Source: Cerina sp048266425
Lineage (GTDB): Bacteria > Bacteroidota > Bacteroidia > Flavobacteriales > Flavobacteriaceae
Assembly: GCA_048266425.1 (NCBI GenBank)
Contig: JBLWZN010000003.1
Location: forward strand, 1-64,000
Length of the DNA: 64,000 nucleotides
Direction: 5' to 3'
Positions 40,823 through 49,831 of this stretch are shown in pieces; the first letter of the stretch is position 1; every line of letters begins with the position of its first letter. The notes under the pieces are model-generated. The model worked only from the letters and a program-made list of their open reading frames with translations, was not told where the DNA came from and searched no databases. Position numbers and translations under genes: made by a program.

Positions 40823-41881
40823 TTGGATACAACTAAACTACTTGCAACCTTGAATTGCTTTTCCGTTGGGGAGGGTAATTATCGCTTTCAACCTATAATT
40901 CAGGGCTATATTAACGACACCTATTTGGTTTTGGGTAACGATAGCCCTTGTTATATACTTCAAAGAATCAACCATTTGGTCTTTAAGGATATTAAAGGTC
41001 TAATGGGCAATATACGGATGGCGTTGGACCTGCTTTCGGATTCAGGTTACGAATATATCGACCTAGTGAAAACCGTAACAGGAAATACGTATTGCGAGGT
41101 TCCAGGGGAAGGTTATTGGCGTCTGATGAGCTATATCGACCAAAGTTTTACCACGGATATTACAACAGACCAAAATATTGCGTTTGAGGCCGGTAGAATT
41201 TTGGGAAAATTCCACCAGCTGCTCCAAAATGCCGAGGTAACTAATTTTGTGGACACGATTCCTAGATTTCACGACCTTGCATTGCGAAAGGAACAGTTGG
41301 AAAGGGCATTGGCCGATGCCACTCCGGATAAGTTAAAGGTGGCGGAAAGGGCTATTGCATTTGCGAAAGCGACCTTCCCAAAATTAAAAGATCTTCAGCA
41401 AACCCAATTGCCTTTGAGGGTATGTCACAACGATACCAAGCTCAACAATATCCTTTTTTCAAAGAAAAGTCATAAAGCTTTATGTTTCATTGATTTGGAC
41501 ACTCTTATGAAAGGATATTTTTATTTCGATTTTGGGGATGCCGTCAGAACCGTGGCCAATACTGCCCTGGAAGATGAACGAGATCTCGGGAAGATTATGT
41601 TTGACAAAAGGCTGTTCGGAAAATTTGTGGAGGGGTTACATCATAGCGGACTATCGATGACCGATGATGAACTGGACTTACTGCCTCTTGGAGCGGTTTT
41701 TATGCCCTTTATCCATGGCCTAAGAGCATTGACGGATTATTTGAACAACAATATTTACTACAAAGTTTTTTATGAGACCCAAAACCTCGATCGTAGCCTA
41801 AGTCTCTTTGATTTTGCAGGGAAGACCCTGGCCGAAGTGCCATATATGAAATCTGTAATTGATAAGGGGTTTTCCAGATAG
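40823..41881 (+). CDS. APH-fold sugar kinase, N-acetylhexosamine 1-kinase-like
   Basis: Kinase of 352 residues with the aminoglycoside-phosphotransferase fold. Brenner motif VCHNDTKLNNILF (catalytic Asp, about 202-214) and the metal-binding FIDLDTLMKGYFYFDFGDAVR (about 221-241). Length and N-terminal YINDTYLV, YILQRINHLVFKD match the NahK-like group, which phosphorylates C1 of N-acetylhexosamines. It must use TTG 40823: an in-frame TAG lies four codons upstream and no ATG precedes the conserved region. It follows the nucleotidyltransferase after 23 bp. Antibiotic modification is unlikely. Confidence 0.82.
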   Translation: MDTTKLLATLNCFSVGEGNYRFQPIIQGYINDTYLVLGNDSPCYILQRINHLVFKDIKGLMGNIRMALDLLSDSGYEYIDLVKTVTGNTYCEVPGEGYWRLMSYIDQSFTTDITTDQNIAFEAGRILGKFHQLLQNAEVTNFVDTIPRFHDLALRKEQLERALADATPDKLKVAERAIAFAKATFPKLKDLQQTQLPLRVCHNDTKLNNILFSKKSHKALCFIDLDTLMKGYFYFDFGDAVRTVANTALEDERDLGKIMFDKRLFGKFVEGLHHSGLSMTDDELDLLPLGAVFMPFIHGLRALTDYLNNNIYYKVFYETQNLDRSLSLFDFAGKTLAEVPYMKSVIDKGFSR

Positions 41882-41980
41882 AGTAGATGTGCCATGGCTT
41901 GTTTGCTTTGACAAATAGAGTGTTTTCTACCCGGATTTCTTTTAATCAAAACGAGCAATTGGTCCCATGTCCTGCTATTT

Positions 41981-42577
41981 TTATGATGCCGCTTTGGGGA
42001 ATTCCAAAGCCTTGATTCCCTTTCCGAAACCATTAAGTGCAGACATGGCCTCTCCCATTGTGATACGCAGGTAATCGCATTCCCCTTTTTTAAAATAACG
42101 AATTTCACCAGCATCCATTCGCGGTGCATCAGGGATGTAAACTGCTATGTGTCCGTCTTCGCTTTCGTCGGTAATAAAAGCTATCCTATAAGTGTTTTCT
42201 TCCTTGATCAAAATGGCTTCCCAAATCTCACTGCTTTTGGTACCTTTATCTCCCAGTAACCGATATTTCAACATTTGAAAAGACGGAAAAAAAAGAAGGA
42301 GCTTTTCCTCAACCTTTCTACTGTATTGATGTACAAAACCTTTATTGACCAGCACCCCACCTAACAAGCACAGGAGAAGTATAAGAACGAGACATACGAT
42401 GGTGACGGCAGCCGTACCAAACACCGAATGCAATTCGAAAATCTCGGACAATTTTTTACCGAGCGGAAGTAATAATTGTACGGCCTTTTCTATAAGTACA
42501 ATTACAATCAGCAATGGAAAAATTAAAAATATACCTCCAAGGATAAGGGTTTGATATGATTTTTTTAAAATGGACAT
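41981..42577 (-). CDS. DUF502-family membrane protein
   Basis: Inner-membrane protein of 198 residues with two helices (about 11-33 and 51-75) and a soluble C-terminal domain, resembling DUF502: FPSFQMLKYRLLGDKG, AFITDESEDGHIAVYIPDAP and a Gly-rich end. I start at MSILKKSYQTL (42577), since the additional upstream codons of the frame are unlike the family. Function unknown; relatives are linked to envelope stress or transport. The neighbouring HdeD-like gene points in the same direction but 237 bp separate them, a stretch holding no gene. Confidence 0.8.
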   Translation of the reverse strand: MSILKKSYQTLILGGIFLIFPLLIVIVLIEKAVQLLLPLGKKLSEIFELHSVFGTAAVTIVCLVLILLLCLLGGVLVNKGFVHQYSRKVEEKLLLFFPSFQMLKYRLLGDKGTKSSEIWEAILIKEENTYRIAFITDESEDGHIAVYIPDAPRMDAGEIRYFKKGECDYLRITMGEAMSALNGFGKGIKALEFPKAAS

Positions 42578-42813
42578 AGCATAAGGGTTTATTGAACGTG
42601 TAATTCTATAACCTCCAGATGGGTTGCGGTCTTGATATATTTTGAAAGGCACCGGAATGGGGTCCTTTTACGTATGGCTTTCCTGCGATTTGAAATCTGA
42701 TGAAGTCACATATGGGTTGCATGCCTCCGGGAACTGCGCAATAAAGAAACAAATTGCGGTCCCACTTTGGGCTAGGTAAAAGATTGATCCGGGTCAAGTG
42801 CCATAGCTTATTC

Positions 42814-43398
42814 CTAGGAATCCTTTAGCCTATCTTTAATTTCCGCTTTTTTATCAGTGAGCCAAGTCTGGCCTTTTCTCAGTTTAAAACCAATCACAAG
42901 AAGTGCAATCCCCACAAATAAGGCAGCAAATCCTACCATGAACATGGAGAAACCTATCCCTAATGCGGGTTGGGCAAAAATAATCAGTCCAAACACAACA
43001 GAAAGTACCCCTCCGGCGATAAGCCATCCTTCACCTTCAATTTCCTTGCGCAGCTGTATGGCCATGGCTATTCTGCTGATACCTACAAAAATGAACCAAA
43101 AGGAAATAAAAAATGAAATTATTAACAAGGTAAGTCCGGGCATACGAAATAAAAGTAAGCCAAAAATAATACTGATGGCACCTTCCGCAAGGAACAGCCA
43201 TTTATTGTCGTTCCCTTTCCAATCGGAGAATAGGGAAATCAGGGTAAAAAAGCCGTCCGCAATAATAAGAAAGGCAAACCACATGGCTAGTGTTGCAGCG
43301 GTTAACAAGGGGTTAAAGAATGCAAATAGTGCAAAAATAATTAGCAACACACCCCTTAGGGCAACAAGCCACCAGTTTTTGGTAAGTAATTTAAACAT
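42814..43398 (-). CDS. HdeD family (DUF308) membrane protein
   Basis: Six-helix inner-membrane protein of 194 residues with three repeated two-helix DUF308 units, as in HdeD. Family segments are NWWLVALRGVLLIIFALFAF, LTAATLAMWFAFLIIADGFF, and GWLIAGGVLSVVFGLIIF. E. coli HdeD is linked to acid resistance at high cell density; the role here is not known. The C-terminal tail is charged and cytosolic. It is monocistronic, with 225 bp upstream before the DUF481 gene's end. Confidence 0.9.
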   Translation of the reverse strand: MFKLLTKNWWLVALRGVLLIIFALFAFFNPLLTAATLAMWFAFLIIADGFFTLISLFSDWKGNDNKWLFLAEGAISIIFGLLLFRMPGLTLLIISFFISFWFIFVGISRIAMAIQLRKEIEGEGWLIAGGVLSVVFGLIIFAQPALGIGFSMFMVGFAALFVGIALLVIGFKLRKGQTWLTDKKAEIKDRLKDS

Positions 43399-43623
43399 AG
43401 TACTAGATGTTAATGGTTAGAAAAAATGCTTTTGATTCCCTGGATCAAGACCAGGACCTCGCCAAAATCGCAAAGAGTTTGCGGAATCAGGAAGTGAAGT
43501 TTAAATATATTGAAAAATTGTTAAATTAAAACAGGAATCCTTTTGATTTTCCGTACAATAACTGGATCGAGGTATAAGTGACATCAAACCAAATCTTGGC
43601 ATGGCGAGGAATTCCCGATTGCT

Positions 43624-44673
43624 TTACAGCTTCCAACCAAAAGTTGTCTGAATTACATAATCAACGCTCGAGGCCCCTTCCACGGGTTTGTTATCATAGT
43701 TATAAGTGAATCCTGCCATAATAAAGAAATCGAGGGGCAGGTCGTATTTTAGATCTAGGGAAAAATCGGCACGTAAACGACCTCCTTCCGTAAGACTGGG
43801 ATAGGCAACCAAATTGGTGTTTAAGCTAATGTCGTCAAAATCGAACATATTGTAGCCGATGCCGGCAAACGCTTCCAAGCTGTTCTTGTCCGATTGGTCG
43901 GGGGTCGTATATCGTTCGTTGTTCCATGCCAATCCACCTCCGGTAGTCAAGTAAGTCCTATTGGAATGAATCAAATACTTTCCCATACCGGCCCTGGTCG
44001 TGGAACGCAGTTTTAATTTTTGTTCGTCGTTCGAAAGGAAATCTGCCGAAAGCATAGCATACCAATCATTCCTCAAGAAATATTTCGCACCAATATTCGC
44101 ATCCGTACGCTTGGTATCGGCAACACTGTCCTGACTGCTCAAAACAGAGTTATAACCTCCTGTAAAACCCCATTTTGATCCAGTATACGCAAAATCGCTC
44201 CGAACGGTAAACTGCTTCAGCGCGTTGCTTTTGGTAAAGTTAAAGCCGAGGGAAAGAGAGGCATCCAATCGGGATATAAAGCTATCCTTCACCGCCTTTA
44301 GATATACGATATCGGTAATCTTATAAAGCACCTCCTGTCCGTTTACGTTAAGGGTGACTTGAGCCGAATCCCCAGGTTTGGTAATTAGGTCACTGTTGAC
44401 CCTGGTACCATCGGTCAAGGTGATCAAATAGTTTTGGCTACTGTTTACCGTAATGATATCTTTCCATGTAATTTTAAAATCACTATCGCTATAATCGGTT
44501 TCCATTATCAATACCCCCTTATTCATTTCCTTGATTTCCCCAATTAGCTTGTCCCCGTTTTTAACGGTAAGCGAGTCCGATTTCTGGGCATGAACTAAAA
44601 TAGGGCATAAAAAAAGCAAGTAATATAGGGATGCAATAATGTAGAAGTTGTGTTTGGCAATAATTTTCATCAT
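43624..44673 (-). CDS. DUF481 outer-membrane beta-barrel protein
   Basis: Exported protein of 349 residues: signal peptide ending ILVHAQ (about residue 29), a short SHOCT-unrelated beta domain with repeated KNGDKLIGEI and DGTRVNSD units (about 35-125), then a DUF481 (YdiY-like) barrel of about 220 residues ending in Trp-Lys-Leu. I start at MMKIIAKHNFY (44673); the frame continues 51 codons upstream with no family support. DUF481 proteins are outer-membrane barrels of unknown role, some salt- or acid-induced, which agrees with the HdeD-like neighbour. The 317 bp between it and dctM contain a CCCGCCAG repeat relative (44753) and a weak AT hairpin. Confidence 0.85.
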   Translation of the reverse strand: MMKIIAKHNFYIIASLYYLLFLCPILVHAQKSDSLTVKNGDKLIGEIKEMNKGVLIMETDYSDSDFKITWKDIITVNSSQNYLITLTDGTRVNSDLITKPGDSAQVTLNVNGQEVLYKITDIVYLKAVKDSFISRLDASLSLGFNFTKSNALKQFTVRSDFAYTGSKWGFTGGYNSVLSSQDSVADTKRTDANIGAKYFLRNDWYAMLSADFLSNDEQKLKLRSTTRAGMGKYLIHSNRTYLTTGGGLAWNNERYTTPDQSDKNSLEAFAGIGYNMFDFDDISLNTNLVAYPSLTEGGRLRADFSLDLKYDLPLDFFIMAGFTYNYDNKPVEGASSVDYVIQTTFGWKL

Positions 44674-44989
44674 AATGAACTCGTTTAAACTTTTTGCGTT
44701 TAAGCGAAAATTAGGAATTTTATGTTTATTTGAGGCCTTTTTTTGAGTTGCGCCCGCCAGAGCGTACCATTCGCTAAGGGCAGGTTGCAGAGATACGGAA
44801 AAGGAAAAAGGCAAAATAAAGGGCAATTCTATAGCAAATGAAATAGTTTAAACCCGTTCAATTAAAAAAGAATAGCTCTTTTCCACATTAAATTTGCAAA
44901 ACTCCATAAAGGCCCAATTTAATAAATTATAATTTAAATTTACTTAGGTGGTTCTGGCTGAAGATTTATCTTCTTAAGAAATTAATCCG

Positions 44990-46285
44990 TTACAGACCAA
45001 ACTGCCTTGGTAACCAAAGACTCAGTTCTGGCACATAGGTTATCAGGAGCAAAATCACGATCATGGCCACAAATAATGGCAATAATGGCCGGATTACTTT
45101 CTGAATGCTCAATCCCGCTACACTACAGCCTACAAATAATACAGAGCCTACCGGCGGGGTACATAGTCCTATACATAGGTTGAGAATCATTATTATGCCG
45201 AAATGTATGGGATCCATACCCAAATTGGTTACGATGGGTAGGAAAATGGGGGTAAAGATGAGCACGGCAGGGGTCATATCCATAAATATACCCACGAACA
45301 GTAGTATTAGGTTGATAATTAATAGAATGATAATCGGATTGTCACTGACCGCCAATAGGGTATTGCTTATTTCTTGGGGAATATTTTCGTAGGACATCAC
45401 CCAGGACATTGCGATGGAGGTAGCGATCAATAGCAGTACTATTGCCGAGGTCTTTACCGTCTCCAAAAGAATGGGGGACACGTCCTTCCATGTAATTTCC
45501 TTGTAGATGGCAGCAAGTACAAAGGTGTAGATAACAGCGATCGCAGAAGCCTCGGTAGCAGTGAATATCCCCGCAACGATCCCCCCGATGACCACTACAA
45601 GTAATAGTAGACTGGGAAGCGCGGCTAGGAATCTTTTAAAAAACTCCTTGAATCCGACAATTTTGTCCGTGGGATATTTTTTGATAAAGGAATAGATGGC
45701 CGCGACTACCATTAATGCAACGCCCAGGATGATCCCGGGAATATACCCGGCAATAAAGAGTGCTGCAATAGAGACACCTCCACTGGCCAAGGAATAAATG
45801 ATAAGGATATTACTTGGGGGAATGATAAGCCCTGTGGTGGCGCTGGTAATGTTTACCGCCGCGCTAAAAGATTTGTCGTACCCCTCCTTTTCCATCATTG
45901 GGGTCATAAAACCACCAATTGCGGATGCAGCTGCAGCGGCAGAACCCGAAATGGCTCCAAAGAGCATGCAGGATATAATGTTCACAAAGGCAAGTCCGCC
46001 CGGCAACGGGCCTACGATCGCCTTGGCAAAATTTATAAGTCGAACCGCGATGCCCCCACGGTTCATCACCTGCCCCGCCAATATAAAGAATGGAATTGCG
46101 GAAAGGGTAAAGCTGTCCAATGAGGTGGCCATCCGTTGCGCCATCGTTGTTACCGACGGTAAAAAGGGCATGGCACTGGCCAGTGTCAAAAGTCCGGCGA
46201 GCCCAACAGCATATGCAATGGGAACACGAAGCGACATAAATACCAAAAAGCTTAGGACCAAAATAAGTACTTCCGTATAATTCAT
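44990..46285 (-). CDS. dctM: TRAP transporter large permease (DctM)
   Basis: Inner-membrane carrier subunit of 431 residues with about 12-13 helices, moving an organic acid with sodium. Family segments: LRVPIAYAVGLAGL, SGSAAAAASAIGGFMTPMMEKEGY (about 114-137), TGLIIPPSNILIIYSLASGGVSIAALFIAGYIPG and the late GLCTPPVGSVLFVG. It starts 4 bp after dctQ and is the last gene of the uronate operon; with DctP and DctQ upstream the transporter is complete. Genome context makes a hexuronate or unsaturated uronate monomer/oligomer the likely cargo. Confidence 0.94.
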   Translation of the reverse strand: MNYTEVLILVLSFLVFMSLRVPIAYAVGLAGLLTLASAMPFLPSVTTMAQRMATSLDSFTLSAIPFFILAGQVMNRGGIAVRLINFAKAIVGPLPGGLAFVNIISCMLFGAISGSAAAAASAIGGFMTPMMEKEGYDKSFSAAVNITSATTGLIIPPSNILIIYSLASGGVSIAALFIAGYIPGIILGVALMVVAAIYSFIKKYPTDKIVGFKEFFKRFLAALPSLLLLVVVIGGIVAGIFTATEASAIAVIYTFVLAAIYKEITWKDVSPILLETVKTSAIVLLLIATSIAMSWVMSYENIPQEISNTLLAVSDNPIIILLIINLILLFVGIFMDMTPAVLIFTPIFLPIVTNLGMDPIHFGIIMILNLCIGLCTPPVGSVLFVGCSVAGLSIQKVIRPLLPLFVAMIVILLLITYVPELSLWLPRQFGL

Positions 46286-46288
46286 AGT

Positions 46289-46759
46289 TTAGGCGTTACT
46301 GGTTTTTCTAGTTTCTAGGAAAGTGTAAAGGCTGTAATAACAAATGAGAAGTCCTGAGATCGGCACGATCAAGTACACGTAGCCCAAGGGTATTTCCAAG
46401 GTGGCCGAAGTCTGTTTAAATTGAAAGGTAAGCCAACACAAACGAATGCCCCCAATTATCATTACGGTAAAGGAGAATAGAAAGACCGAAAGGTGAAGGA
46501 TGCCGTCATAAAAATTACGGTTCTTGGCTACAACCCTTTCCGGAATCAGGTCAATGGCCAGGTGGAGCTGTTTTCCGGTAGCGTACGCGGCTCCCAGAAT
46601 CCCGACCCAGATCAGGGAGAAACTGGTAATCTCGTCGGTAATGGTACTGGGATCCTTAAGAATGTACCTGGAAAATACCTGCCAAATCACACTTATCAGC
46701 ATGATGGAGAGTATGATTATCAGGCTTTTTTCCAAAACTTTATCGATGGTGGCTTTCAT
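46289..46759 (-). CDS. dctQ: TRAP transporter small permease (DctQ)
   Basis: Inner-membrane subunit of 156 residues with four helices, matching DctQ: VLEKSLIIILSIMLISVIWQVFSRY, the TDEITSFSLIWVGILGAAYATGKQLHLAIDL signature (about 41-70) and a C-terminal LIVPISGLLICYYSLYTF helix. It links the binding protein to DctM. It lies 31 bp after dctP and 4 bp before dctM. Confidence 0.93.
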   Translation of the reverse strand: MKATIDKVLEKSLIIILSIMLISVIWQVFSRYILKDPSTITDEITSFSLIWVGILGAAYATGKQLHLAIDLIPERVVAKNRNFYDGILHLSVFLFSFTVMIIGGIRLCWLTFQFKQTSATLEIPLGYVYLIVPISGLLICYYSLYTFLETRKTSNA

Positions 46760-46789
46760 TGGGTTTATGGTTAACTGTATTCTTCAAAA

Positions 46790-47767
46790 TTATTCAACAG
46801 CTTTTATATCCTTGATCAGCTGCAACATTTCCGGTTGATCTTTAAAAAGGTCCAAAATACCTTGCGTTTTTTCTGCAAAGGGCTTTTTGTCGGGGTAGTT
46901 TACTTGTACCCCCGCGGCTTGTATGGCCTCAAGGGATTCCTCTTCGGAGTCGGCCCAGAGCTCGCGTTCCTCAATGGCAGACTCCATGGCGGCTTCCTTA
47001 AGCCATTTTTTTTCCTGATCGGTCAGTCTGTTCCAAGTGTCCAGGCTAACTACCAAAACATCTGGGACCGAGGTATGTTCGTCCATGCTATAATATTTGC
47101 ATACCTCAAAATGTTTGGAGGTATAAAAACTGGGCAAATTGTTTTCGGCACCATCCACCACTCCCTGTTGAAGGGCGGTATACAGTTCCCCGTAAGAGAT
47201 AGGGGTAGGGGCGCCCCCTAGCAAATTCACCATTGAAACGGCCATATTGCTTTTTTGGACCCGGATTTTCATCCCTTCCAGATCTTCTGGTTTGGTGATG
47301 GCTTTGTCCTTCATGTAAAAACTACGGCTACCGGCATCGTAAAAAGTAAGCCCCCGTAGTCGAAATTTGTCCCCAAGGGCAAGCATCCTTGCACCCAGTT
47401 CCCCATCGAATACATCAAAAGAATGCTGCCGATCCCTAAAGATATAGGGTACACTTAGTACTTTGTATTCCGGGATAAAATTCTCCAATACGGCAGCTGA
47501 GACCTTGGTAATATCCAAACTACCGATCTGCAGGAGCTCCAAGCATTCCCTTTCCCCTCCCAATTGCGCGCTGGGGTATATTTGTAGTTTCAATTTTCCG
47601 TCCGATTTCTCGGCCAGTCTAGTCCCCATAAACTCCATGGCTTTGTGAACGGGGTGCTGGGTGTCCAGACCATGTCCCAAACGGAGCACTTTAATTTTTT
47701 GATGGTTTGCGCAAGAACCTAATAATCCGATGCTTATAAAAAGAAAAAGAAGATATTTTACATTCAT
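46790..47767 (-). CDS. dctP: TRAP transporter substrate-binding lipoprotein (DctP)
   Basis: Periplasmic binding protein of 325 residues, here a lipoprotein (lipobox LLGSC, Cys about 18). Family core: LRLGHGLDTQHPVHKAMEF, YPSAQLGGERECLELLQIGSLDI (about 65-87), the specificity Arg in GMKIRVQKS (about 167-175) that binds a substrate carboxylate, and GVVDGAENNLPSFY. I start at MNVKYLLFLFIS (47767). Tethering by lipid is common for TRAP binding proteins in Bacteroidota. Beside KduI/KduD/UxuA it probably binds a uronate. Confidence 0.92.
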   Translation of the reverse strand: MNVKYLLFLFISIGLLGSCANHQKIKVLRLGHGLDTQHPVHKAMEFMGTRLAEKSDGKLKLQIYPSAQLGGERECLELLQIGSLDITKVSAAVLENFIPEYKVLSVPYIFRDRQHSFDVFDGELGARMLALGDKFRLRGLTFYDAGSRSFYMKDKAITKPEDLEGMKIRVQKSNMAVSMVNLLGGAPTPISYGELYTALQQGVVDGAENNLPSFYTSKHFEVCKYYSMDEHTSVPDVLVVSLDTWNRLTDQEKKWLKEAAMESAIEERELWADSEEESLEAIQAAGVQVNYPDKKPFAEKTQGILDLFKDQPEMLQLIKDIKAVE

Positions 47768-47781
47768 AATAGGTCGGTCAA

Positions 47782-49020
47782 TTATTCTATTCGGACTTGA
47801 AGCGGGTTGTTTATTTGATTTGCAAATGTGCCCAAATATTGGTTCCAGGCTTTTTGGGTTTGAAATTGCCCGCTTTTTTTCCATCCAAATCCGGCGTAAT
47901 ATACAATTTTGCCATCATTTACCTTCAATTGTGTATAGAGATTGCTGAGGTCCTTTTTTGGGGATATATATTTTTCGAAACCTTCAATTTCTTCTTTTGG
48001 AGCCACTATTCCCGTTCCAAGTTCCGAATCCCCATGGGGTTCCCAATAGCTGCACCACCCTTCTTTAAGATTTTCGGTGGTTACCCCCATATTTTCGTGC
48101 AAGGTGAGGCCAACGGACATCAAGTCCGTGCCTTTAACATCGACTTCGATCCTGCTGAGGTTACTGCCATAATCCAAAGAAATATGTTTTGCTTCCGAAA
48201 TTTTTATTCCCCCCGCATCCCAGACTGCGTAGGTAATTATAAAGCTGGTCCTAATAGGCCCCGTGGTAATGGTTTGCCAAGTGACATAATTCTGGGACAC
48301 GTAGTATGTGGTGTCTACCTTGACCGCAGTGCCGCCAACACCTCGACTCCCACCCACATGAAAATCGTCCAAACCTTCCCCGGTATCTTCGTGGTATGAT
48401 CCCTTTCCGGTAACCGTCTTTTCGTACCATTTGTTGATAATGGGATACTCCACCCGCTTCAACCAAGCATCGATTCCACTGGAGAGCGAACTTCCAGGCA
48501 CGCCCTCCAATGCTTCTTTTTGACCGGTTGGGCCATAAGTTCTAAACGCTACCCGGTTGTTTTCCCATGTGTAATCATCTGTTCTTTCGGGTACAAAACG
48601 GGAATAGCAAATTGGGTCGCCTTCCTCTTCTTCCTTGTTGTCGGTTTGCACGACTTCGAATCCTTTTTCGGTATTGGCCTTTATTTTTGGCTGAAACAGA
48701 AGCTGATCCACAGTGCCATCCCCGTCAGTGTCCACGGTTTGGGAGATCAACTCTTTTTTGCTGTCGGCATCCACTATCCCAAGATTGCCCGCTTTTATCC
48801 AATTGGGATCTAAATTCAAGGTGGGGATGTCAATGGCCACCGTTTCCAGCTCTCGATCTACATCCAAAGTATTGCTGACGATAATTAGCTTATTTTTTGA
48901 AGCTCTTTCGGAACAGCCCACTAAGGTTAAGCCTGCTAAAATCAAGGTTAAAACACGATAATTGGCTAGTTTGGCGTTATTCGACCTAAATGTGAAGTTG
49001 GAAAATAATTTTTTCTGCAT
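47782..49020 (-). CDS. DUF4861 family lipoprotein
   Basis: Lipoprotein of 412 residues (lipobox LVGC, Cys about 36) in the DUF4861 family, regularly encoded in loci for pectin, alginate, ulvan or glycosaminoglycan breakdown. Recognisable pieces: VDTDGDGTVDQLLFQP, YTWENNRVAFRTYGP, KWYEKTVTGKGSYHEDTGEGLDDFHVGGSRGVGG and the SYWEPHGDSELGTGIV stretch. The many aromatic and His residues suggest a carbohydrate-active beta-sandwich; a lyase or hydrolase role has been suspected but I know of no proof. It lies 12 bp after kduD and 14 bp before dctP in the uronate operon. Confidence 0.85.
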   Translation of the reverse strand: MQKKLFSNFTFRSNNAKLANYRVLTLILAGLTLVGCSERASKNKLIIVSNTLDVDRELETVAIDIPTLNLDPNWIKAGNLGIVDADSKKELISQTVDTDGDGTVDQLLFQPKIKANTEKGFEVVQTDNKEEEEGDPICYSRFVPERTDDYTWENNRVAFRTYGPTGQKEALEGVPGSSLSSGIDAWLKRVEYPIINKWYEKTVTGKGSYHEDTGEGLDDFHVGGSRGVGGTAVKVDTTYYVSQNYVTWQTITTGPIRTSFIITYAVWDAGGIKISEAKHISLDYGSNLSRIEVDVKGTDLMSVGLTLHENMGVTTENLKEGWCSYWEPHGDSELGTGIVAPKEEIEGFEKYISPKKDLSNLYTQLKVNDGKIVYYAGFGWKKSGQFQTQKAWNQYLGTFANQINNPLQVRIE

Positions 49021-49032
49021 CCTTTTGGAAAT

Positions 49033-49827
49033 TTAAACTTCATTCGCCGGTTTCCCAATGGTAGCAAGTATGCCCCCATCCACATAAAGTATATGTCCAT
49101 TTACAAAATCGCTTGCCTTGGAGGCCAAAAATATGGCAGCGCCAGCCAGATCGTCCGGATCGCCCCATTTACCGGCCGGCGTCCGATTAACTATAAACTC
49201 GTTGAAAGGATGCCCGTCTACCCGAATGGGTGCTGTCTGGGAAGTGGCGAAATAGCCTGGTCCAATTCCGTTGATCTGAATGTTGTGCCTAGCCCATTCC
49301 GTAGCCATGTTTTGAGTGAGCATCTTTAGTCCGCCCTTAGCTGCCGCATAGGCTCCTACCGTATTGCGTCCCAATTCGCTCATCATGGAGCAAATGTTGA
49401 TGATCTTGCCCTGTTTCCGGGCTATCATACTTTTAACCACATGTTTGGAGACGATAAACGGGCTTACTAGGTCTACATCGATGACCTGTTTAAAGTCGGC
49501 TACTTCCATCTCCTCCAAAGGAGTCCGCCTTATTATGCCGGCATTGTTGACAAGGATGTCGATATGGCCCACTTCGGTTTGTATTTTGTTTATGACCTCA
49601 ATAACCTCCTGCTCATCGGTTACATTAAATTTGTAGCCCACAGCATGGATACCTTCGGATTTATAGTAGGCGACCGCCTCGTCTATCTTTTGTTGGGAGG
49701 AGTTGCCGTTCACGACGATCGTTGCGCCAGCCTCTCCCAGTCCTTTGGCCATGGCCATTCCCAAGCCATGTGTGCTGCCTGTTACCAAAGCGGTCTTTCC
49801 TGTTAAGTCGAATAATGAAATTCCCAT
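49033..49827 (-). CDS. kduD: KduD-type 2-deoxy-D-gluconate 3-dehydrogenase (SDR)
   Basis: Cytosolic short-chain dehydrogenase of 264 residues. NAD site TGSTHGLGMAMAKGLG (about 16-31), NNAG (about 92-95), catalytic Ser in NICSMMSE and Tyr/Lys in YAAAKGG (about 158-164). It begins 4 bp after kduI, so it very likely reduces 2,5-diketo-3-deoxygluconate to 2-keto-3-deoxygluconate in the KduI-KduD path from unsaturated uronates. A gluconate 5-dehydrogenase role is the alternative from sequence alone. Confidence 0.9.
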   Translation of the reverse strand: MGISLFDLTGKTALVTGSTHGLGMAMAKGLGEAGATIVVNGNSSQQKIDEAVAYYKSEGIHAVGYKFNVTDEQEVIEVINKIQTEVGHIDILVNNAGIIRRTPLEEMEVADFKQVIDVDLVSPFIVSKHVVKSMIARKQGKIINICSMMSELGRNTVGAYAAAKGGLKMLTQNMATEWARHNIQINGIGPGYFATSQTAPIRVDGHPFNEFIVNRTPAGKWGDPDDLAGAAIFLASKASDFVNGHILYVDGGILATIGKPANEV

Positions 49828-49831
49828 AGAA

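Noticed and set aside
40823..41881. Aminoglycoside resistance gene
   Set aside because: The fold is shared, but length and motifs fit a sugar 1-kinase and it is coupled to a nucleotidyltransferase.
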